In this document: positions 58,059 to 64,000 of the stretch, piece by piece
How positions within the stretch are numbered: the first letter of the stretch is position 1
How the letters are laid out: every line of letters begins with the position of its first letter
Assembly (NCBI GenBank): GCA_004380135.1
Contig: QXCR01000031.1
Coordinates: 62,001-126,000, forward strand
DNA: 64,000 bases
Direction: 5' to 3'
From: Stemphylium vesicarium
Taxonomy: Eukaryota > Ascomycota > Dothideomycetes > Pleosporales > Pleosporaceae
Notes under the pieces: model-generated
Seen by the model: only the letters and a program-made list of their open reading frames with translations
Databases searched by the model: none
Told to the model about the DNA's origin: nothing
Position numbers and translations under genes: made by a program

Positions 58059-59278
58059 TCAGGAAATGAGCTCACCGCCGAGTTCCATGCCAAGGCTATC
58101 TACCTTTCCGACATGCACACCCATGTGTGAGCCATCAGCCGTAGGAGGGACAATGTTGTCGAAATTGAGATGGCGTCGTGCTTCCCGGACAGCGGCGGGC
58201 GTTCGGGTTGCAATGGGTGTGCGGTTCCATGATCCGTTAGCCTGTGCAGGGCTTGGCGTCATGTTCAGGAACTCTGCAAAGTTCAAGTTTGTCGAGGGTG
58301 TCGCAAGCCCAAAGCCTGTGTAATGCGATCCACCACCACCAGGTGTAGACATCATCGACGAGGGAAGCGGCGTGGCTTTGGAGGGAGGTGTGGAAGGAGC
58401 GAGCATCTGCGGCTTTTGGTGGCCGGGTCGGACAGGGGTTGGTGATGTGGCCAAGTACATGAGCAGGTTTGCATCATCATCGCCTTGTTTGCCCTCGCGA
58501 GCTGCGCCGGCAGCATTGAATCCTCGCTGTCGCAGACGTGCTGAACGAGCAACATCAGGCGGCGGTGTCCGCGGAGCTCTCGGGGGCGAGGACTGGTAAT
58601 GCGATCGGTTAAGCGAGAAGGATGTGATGGGTAGATCTTCGTCATCATCTTCGGATAGTAGGGGGGAATGTGGGTCGGCAATGGTCGAGGTTTCGGATAC
58701 GAAGGAAAGGCTGGGAACATGCTGACGGCCAAAACGGGCATGTCTGCGATGGTATACCGGCGAGGATTCGGGCAGCTGGAAGTTGTTCTTCCACGAGGTA
58801 GCGGCGCTGGTCGATGTCCGTACTTTGACGCGGGCGTGGTTGCTCGATGCCGGGTATTTGTTGATTCGATCGTACCGGGGCCGCTTGGTCTGGCCGTAGC
58901 TGCTGCCCGACCGGCTTTCGGAGCGGCGAAGGTCGTCTGAGAAGATGGGAGCTTGGAGCGGGGAAGAATCGAGGACGCTGGGCTGGTAGAAGCGCTCAGA
59001 GACGCTGGAGACATCGGACATGGCCTCGTTGCTGGATCCGGGGCGCTTCCGCTTGCGCTCGGCGCCGTCGAGGACGGGCTCAATGGCGTCCAGACTGAGA
59101 CTCTCCCAGCCGTTCTTCATCTTGACGTTGGCCAAAGCGAGGCGGTTTTGCAGAGTCCGGGTCATCTACACAGCACAGGGTCAGCACACAGAGGGCGAGG
59201 GGCGTTAACAGGGAGATGGACCTTGGAGACCTGGGCCCTTCGCAGGACCTTGGATGCAACTTCATCTTGTTCGGCCAT
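58059..59278 (-). CDS. Whi5/Nrm1-like cell-cycle transcriptional repressor
   Basis: Probable repressor of G1/S (SBF/MBF) transcription. Exons 59222-59278 and 58059-59165 (56-nt intron) give 387 residues. Near the N-terminus is the short Whi5-family motif (RTLQNRLALANVKMKNGWES, then LSLDAIEP). The rest is a Ser/Pro-rich, largely disordered regulator. It holds a basic NLS-like cluster (ERKRKRPG, TKRPRYDR), many SP/TP sites that could be CDK targets, and near the C-terminus the segment ANLLMYLATSPTPVRPG followed by FAEFLNMTPSP, which resembles the GTB-type docking region of Whi5/Nrm1. I cannot tell Whi5 from Nrm1; filamentous fungi usually carry one such gene. It is divergent from the metalloprotease gene over 1.2 kb. 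Confidence 0.85.
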
Positions 59279-60495
59279 GGTGGTGGTGCAATTGCGATGA
59301 AGAGCAGACAGGGGAGGGTTGGGGGTTGATATGGTCTGGGTGACGTCTCACTAGAGTCGCTACAGGCGAAACAGCATTTGGGCGGAGCTGAGGTGACGGT
59401 CGGCAAGGAATGTGAGGAGCGGATCGAAGTGGACTAGCTCAAAAGTCTGCGGCAGCACAGGCCCCGTAGTGTCAGGGCGGCGTTATAGTGGGAGTAAGTG
59501 AGGTCCAGGTGCTAGAGGGGCTAGGGGTAGGATATATCCATTTAGTGAGCCTGGCTGGAGCCTTGTTCCAGTGGGCTGCAACAAGCAAAAGTCGTCTTGA
59601 GAGGTTTGGCGAGCGGCAGGGGTGCGTCTGGTGGCTGCGGTAACGTATCGGCTGAGTAAGGGATAAAGTACGGTATCAACGACCTAATGTTTCAGCGGTC
59701 GAGACGCCTCTGGCCGCCTAGCCGGGGACGGGGGAGCTCTCCGTTGATCTTGAGCTACACCATATGCGCACATGACGAGGCGACGTGCAGAATCCGACAT
59801 GTGCACTGCAGACAGAGTACGATACAGGCAGAATCCACGACAAGTATAGACCTTTCAAGCTGCCATGACGACTTGCAATAGGAGTGACAATGGAGCAACA
59901 GCTGTCAAAGAACCATCCAAGACCCAATCCAGCTAGGGCGACGGTTATACGGGCTAGGTAGCAGTTGGGGCATGCAACGTCATTTTGTTGAGTCGCGCGC
60001 AAGTCGCTCCCAACTTGCGCTCAAGATGAACTCGCGTCAGTGCAACCCACCAACCCACCATTCTGTATAACTTGCTTTTCGGGGGAAATGGCGACGCTTG
60101 CTTGATTCCTGCTACTAATTGACCGTTGCCAAAGCTGCCGCCCACTACCAGACCACCTGTTCGACCCTGCTAGCTCTGATCGACAGGCGCAACCCCGACC
60201 TAGCTGCTACTATCAGCAAACTACTGTCGCCCTTCACTTTGCACCTTTCTTCACTCGCACCCAGCATATTCTGCTTCCACTCGCTCCATTCCACTCGCGT
60301 AGCCCGAATTGTAGCATAGCTATTTGCCATTACCGCTTCCCGTCCGCTTGCACGCATCCTACAGTGACTATCAAGCCGTATTACGCGTCCTCTGCAACAG
60401 CTCCTAATAGCTCCACATCGCTCTTCTCTCGTCGCTCGCTACCTTCGCCCATGTTTCCATAGTCGGTCCAGTATACCAGCGCTGCAGTCGACACC
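59279..60495. promoter_or_regulatory. Divergent intergenic, Whi5-like/metalloprotease
   Basis: 1.2 kb between divergent starts at 59278 and 60496. Several pyrimidine tracts precede the metalloprotease start. I see no gene. Confidence 0.5.
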
Positions 60496-62984
60496 ATGCC
60501 TTCGTTCCTCAAAAGTCTGGGCAGGAAGAGCAGTCGCATGACCAAGACAGACGACAGGCACGCAAACGGTGCAGACAAGCAAAATAAAAAAGGCCTCGCC
60601 CACCGCGCCTCTGCCTCTACTCTGAACTCATCGCAGGTCGGCTCATCCACACCCTCTACTACCCCAGGCACTTCCACCACCGACGAAATCAACACCCAGA
60701 CCAAAGACCTCACCAATGGCCCTACGCCTGTGCCTGCACGGCCACAGCGACCGACCGTAGACCCAGTGAAGCGCTACAGTATCAATGTAGGCAGCCATAC
60801 TCCTTCTACATACAAGTGTTCTAACAAGCGCATCCAGGGGGTAGCATCGCCCGTATCCAACGGCTCCAACAGCTCCTTTAACCGATCCTCGCTTCTCGCG
60901 CCCCGCGTCCTCTCAGTCTCGGAGAACTCATGGGTAGGCCTGACTGCTCTTACAAACCGTACAATGCTGATTTCGCAAAGGTGCATCAACAGGTCCTGCT
61001 GATTTTCGGTCAAGTTGGCGAGGCGCAAAGCAAACCGCTGGACGGCACACTTACGGTTAATCACCATCAGGGCCGCTTCCCATCCACCTGCTGGCCCGTA
61101 CACGATTCCCACTTCAAGGCCTTGGTACATCTCGAGCCTGGTTGGAACAGAGTACGCCTCGACTTCTCGTCCCCCAAGGTCTCTTCTCCAAACACTTCGA
61201 TACCCGCGCATGCGTCTTTCCTTAACATCAACTATCTGCCGTTGTCGCACTCGCCCCCGCTTCAGCTTGCAATTATACTCGGACATGATTCACCAGGCAC
61301 ATTTGACGCTCCACCTGAGCGCATCGAGCGCGAAGGCAATGATCTTCAACTTGCACTGAAGAAGTTTCGAATGGCGGCATACCTCTGGCAAGCCTTTACT
61401 GGCGAACAAATGAAACGATACGGCTTTGGTCGCCGTTGTTTTCGCTTCGAGGACGCTTGGGAACCTGGTACGCTGAGCTATCAGGACTGGGAGCAGAACC
61501 AATACCGGTCACAAGCAAAGATTCACGTTATTCGCTCCAGAAAATCGGTTGCTGAAATAAGAGACCTCGAGCGTGCCCAACAGTACGGTCCTGGAACCAA
61601 GAAGAACGAACTCTTTGACATTGCCATAGAAGCGTGCAGGGATTATTTTCACATGGTGCCAGGTCAGAAGCATTACGTGTCTTGCTTGTTTCTTGATTCG
61701 CACTGGGACACCCACACGCAGACGGTGCGCGGACATGCGGCTTTGGGTGGCGGTACTGGTGATCTACAGCTGGCCATTTTCGGCTCCCATGCGCTTCACA
61801 GCTACCCATCAAGTATCGAAGAAGTCTTCCAAGCTTTCCAGGACTGTACGCGGACAGATACCTCGGTTGTTGCAAACGATTGCAACGAGTCTGGAAGCAA
61901 CTGGGAAGCCGCCAACATTGGCATTGGCGCTCACCTGCATGAGACGGGGCATCTCTTTGGCTGCCCTCATCAAGAATCGGGTGTCATGTTACGCGACTAC
62001 GTCACCCTGAACCGTACCTTCACATGCCGCGAGCCCTATTCCACGCGCACCAAGTCACAAGGTCAGCGCCTAGTCTTACCCAATGATGAATGCAGGTGGC
62101 ACAAGTTGGACGTATTACGTTTCCGATTTCATCCTTGCTTCCGGATACCCATCGACAATCCCATCATCAACGGGGATGGCAGTGTACAAGTGTGGACAGT
62201 CGACGTTAGCCAAGGCGGTGTCATTGCAACCTCGAAATCTGGCATCGCCTGGGTAGAGCTGTACACTGAAGGGGAGGAGGTTTGCCATCACTGGAAAGAG
62301 TTTCCCGAAGTGGACAATCAATACCCGCGACAGGTTGCACTCGACGAAGGCTCCCTCCGCGCTTTACTACCCATGGAAAAACAAAAGTTGCGTCTGAAGG
62401 TGGAGGTGTACTCCGCAGGCGGAGGCAAACATATTGTTGAGGACTTTGGCCAGCTTGCCAACCAGAAGCTTGCTCGTATCAAACTGCCAGATGGCCGATG
62501 GGGTTACCGCGGCGGCAAGTTGGGTTACTCGCAAATGGAGGGCTCACGACCAGAGGAAGTCATCTTTGATTACGTCCACACCCAGACCAAGCTTTTACTC
62601 CGTATCAAGATCTACCATGGCTATGCGGTGGATGGATTAGAGTTCATATACGAAGACAGGGATACCCAGCTGTTTGGCAAGCGAGGAGGCAGTGCTTCTG
62701 AGTTTGCACTAGACACCCGCAAAGGAGAGTTGTTGCTTGGTTTCTCTCTACGCGCTGGGCTCTGGATCGACGGTTTACAGATACTAACAAGCCTGGGAAG
62801 AAAGAGCGAGTGGTATGGAAATCCCAATGGCGGCAGCGGGTATGTATCAGAGAAAGTAGCATGTATGTGCTCGACTAACTTGTACAGACACACGCTCATC
62901 CCACCTCGTGGCTATACCATTGGCGGTATTGCTGGATCCTGCGCTCAGTGGCTCGATGGCTTCTCTCTGATCATCACGCGATGA
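60496..62984 (+). CDS. Putative zinc metalloprotease with jacalin-like lectin domain (YIL108W type)
   Basis: Exons 60496-60933, 60981-62839 and 62888-62984 give 797 residues, all in phase. The N-terminus (1-145) is basic and Ser/Thr-rich, with a candidate secretion-independent disordered region and no signal peptide. The protease core contains HETGHLFGCPH, a HExxHxxGxxH zincin motif with H466, E467, H470 and H476. It follows an upstream conserved region (FGRRCFRFEDAWEPGTLS) of the fungal YIL108W family. From about residue 620 the C-terminus looks like a jacalin-like beta-prism (LPDGRWGYRGGKLG, RLKV-type strands, GGSGHTLIPPRGYTIGGIAG and GSCAQWLDGFSLII). The substrate is unknown, and it is probably intracellular. 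The lectin may bind mannose-type sugars, by analogy only. Confidence 0.85.
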
Positions 62985-64000
62985 GAGGGTCGTGAACGAA
63001 GATAATCTCCATCACTCGTCGCAACACCCGTGCTCGACTCGCACTCGTCCTTTGATCAAGCTTGCAGACGATCAAAGTACCTGCCCCAAGGATAAAGCGG
63101 CCACCACCGCCGCCATTCTTGGGAGTTTGCTCACCTCTTCTGGAACCACGTTAATCTTTGATTTACCCCAGCTGGAAGTTTGCCCGCTAGGCCATGCTTG
63201 TATATCCTCGGTACGCATGGCGCAAGAGCGAGTACAACACTTGTCGTTGAACCTTTTACAGCGGCACTACTAGCCTGCAATTTGTTTTCTTTTTTGTTTG
63301 TTCCTTTGGTCTTTTTTTCCATCATGATACCACAGTCATTCAGCTTGACTTGTTTGTACTAGTAACAAAAACACGCACACACAGTTTCAGAAAGGAAGAC
63401 AGGAAGAGACGAAGAGTGGCAGACAGAGAAGGGTCTTACATCTTAATACAATACATGTACCTATGAGCTTTTCTGTGCTAATTTTGCCATACCCCCGCGC
63501 TTCTCACTGCGCGTCTTTGTTCAAATCTACACTACGTGATCGTGGGAAGTGTGACCATGGACGAAGGCGGCGCACAGCCTCAAAGCCACGAGGGACGTGA
63601 ATACGGCCAGATTGACACCAAACCAGCCAAAGCAGAAAGGAACGCGCTGAACCCCCAATTCCCAACTGCCGAACAGTAGATCAACAACTGAATTCATCCT
63701 TGGCAATCACATGCAGGTGGGTATTTCATCAAAGCTGGAAGTTTGCGTGTGGCTGGCTCCCCAAAAATGACGTTTTGCCCAAACTTGTTATTCTAGATCG
63801 GGAGGGGGGCGCACGCACAAACGACCGGCCGCCGCCCCAGCCCCGAACCATCAACGTCACCGCCCGCCCGCCTGCTTGCTTGCTGCGCCCGCGACCTACC
63901 TCCAACAAGCTTTCTCCAACTACCTACCTCAACCCCAGACCCTTGAACCTGCTGTCTGCCCTTTTCCCGCACACACACACGCACATACACGCAAACATTC
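62985..64000. other. Intergenic to window end
   Basis: About 1 kb after the metalloprotease stop. A short minus-strand frame with an ATG near 63990 is Arg/Gly-rich with no recognisable features. The last 200 bases are pyrimidine-rich with CA repeats (cacacacacac near 63970-63980), as seen before fungal start codons, so a plus-strand gene may begin just beyond the edge. Confidence 0.5.

Noticed and set aside
1..64000. tRNA and rRNA genes, CRISPR arrays and intact transposons
   Set aside because: By eye I found no GGTTCGANTCC-type B-box in a cloverleaf context, no regularly spaced repeats, and no transposase or reverse-transcriptase reading frame. A tRNAscan and repeat search would be needed to be sure.

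Overview
The window reads as nuclear DNA of a filamentous ascomycete fungus. Genes carry many short introns (about 47-110 nt) with GTAAGT-like donors, CTNAC-like branch sites and YAG acceptors. The gene set (fungal metacaspase, Sds23, Syt1-type ArfGEF, Whi5/Nrm1-type repressor, Dal5/ACS-type transporter) is typical of Pezizomycotina. A dothideomycete (Pleosporales-like) origin is my guess from overall protein flavour and is not proven. I rebuilt exon structures by hand. In every multi-exon model called at confidence 0.8 or above, the exon lengths sum to a multiple of three.

Layout: 0.2-3.0 kb COG3 (Golgi tethering); 3.1-5.4 kb two lysine/glutamate-rich hypothetical genes and one orphan charged ORF; 5.8-9.2 kb a divergent pair of mitochondrial genes (bL31m and a long flavin-reductase-like protein); 9.5-10.2 kb SmD1; 10.5-11.9 kb a TauD-like dioxygenase; 13.1-19.8 kb DNA polymerase epsilon catalytic subunit, divergent from COX20 (20.3-20.9 kb); 21.3-23.9 kb a protein kinase, the eRF1 methyltransferase MTQ2 and the SDH assembly factor SDHAF3; 24.2-25.7 kb a small Cys-rich protein with a CaaX end, and ribosomal protein eL29; 26.7-30.0 kb an AMMECR1 protein and a seven-exon metacaspase converging on a long inverted repeat; 32.5-37.4 kb a Sec7-PH ArfGEF; 40.8-44.2 kb Sds23 and a conserved-looking hypothetical; 45.5-49.0 kb an MFS transporter, a broken O-methyltransferase and a BTB protein; 49.7-53.6 kb threonyl-tRNA synthetase divergent from GAR1; 54.8-55.5 kb a four-TM membrane protein; 58.1-63.0 kb a Whi5/Nrm1-like repressor divergent from a YIL108W-type zinc metalloprotease.

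Functionally this is mostly a housekeeping neighbourhood: replication, splicing, rRNA modification, translation, mitochondrial assembly, vesicle traffic and cell-cycle control. It is not a secondary-metabolite or defence island. Several housekeeping genes are head-to-head over short shared promoters: bL31m/flavin reductase, POL2/COX20, MTQ2/SDHAF3 and ThrRS/GAR1. I found no rRNA, tRNA, CRISPR array or intact transposon. The least explained items are the 28.1 kb hairpin-forming repeat, the 600-residue C-terminal part of the flavin-reductase protein, the CaaX protein, the orphan charged ORF at 3.1-3.6 kb, the decayed methyltransferase, and two large gene-free stretches (30.0-32.5 and 37.4-40.8 kb).
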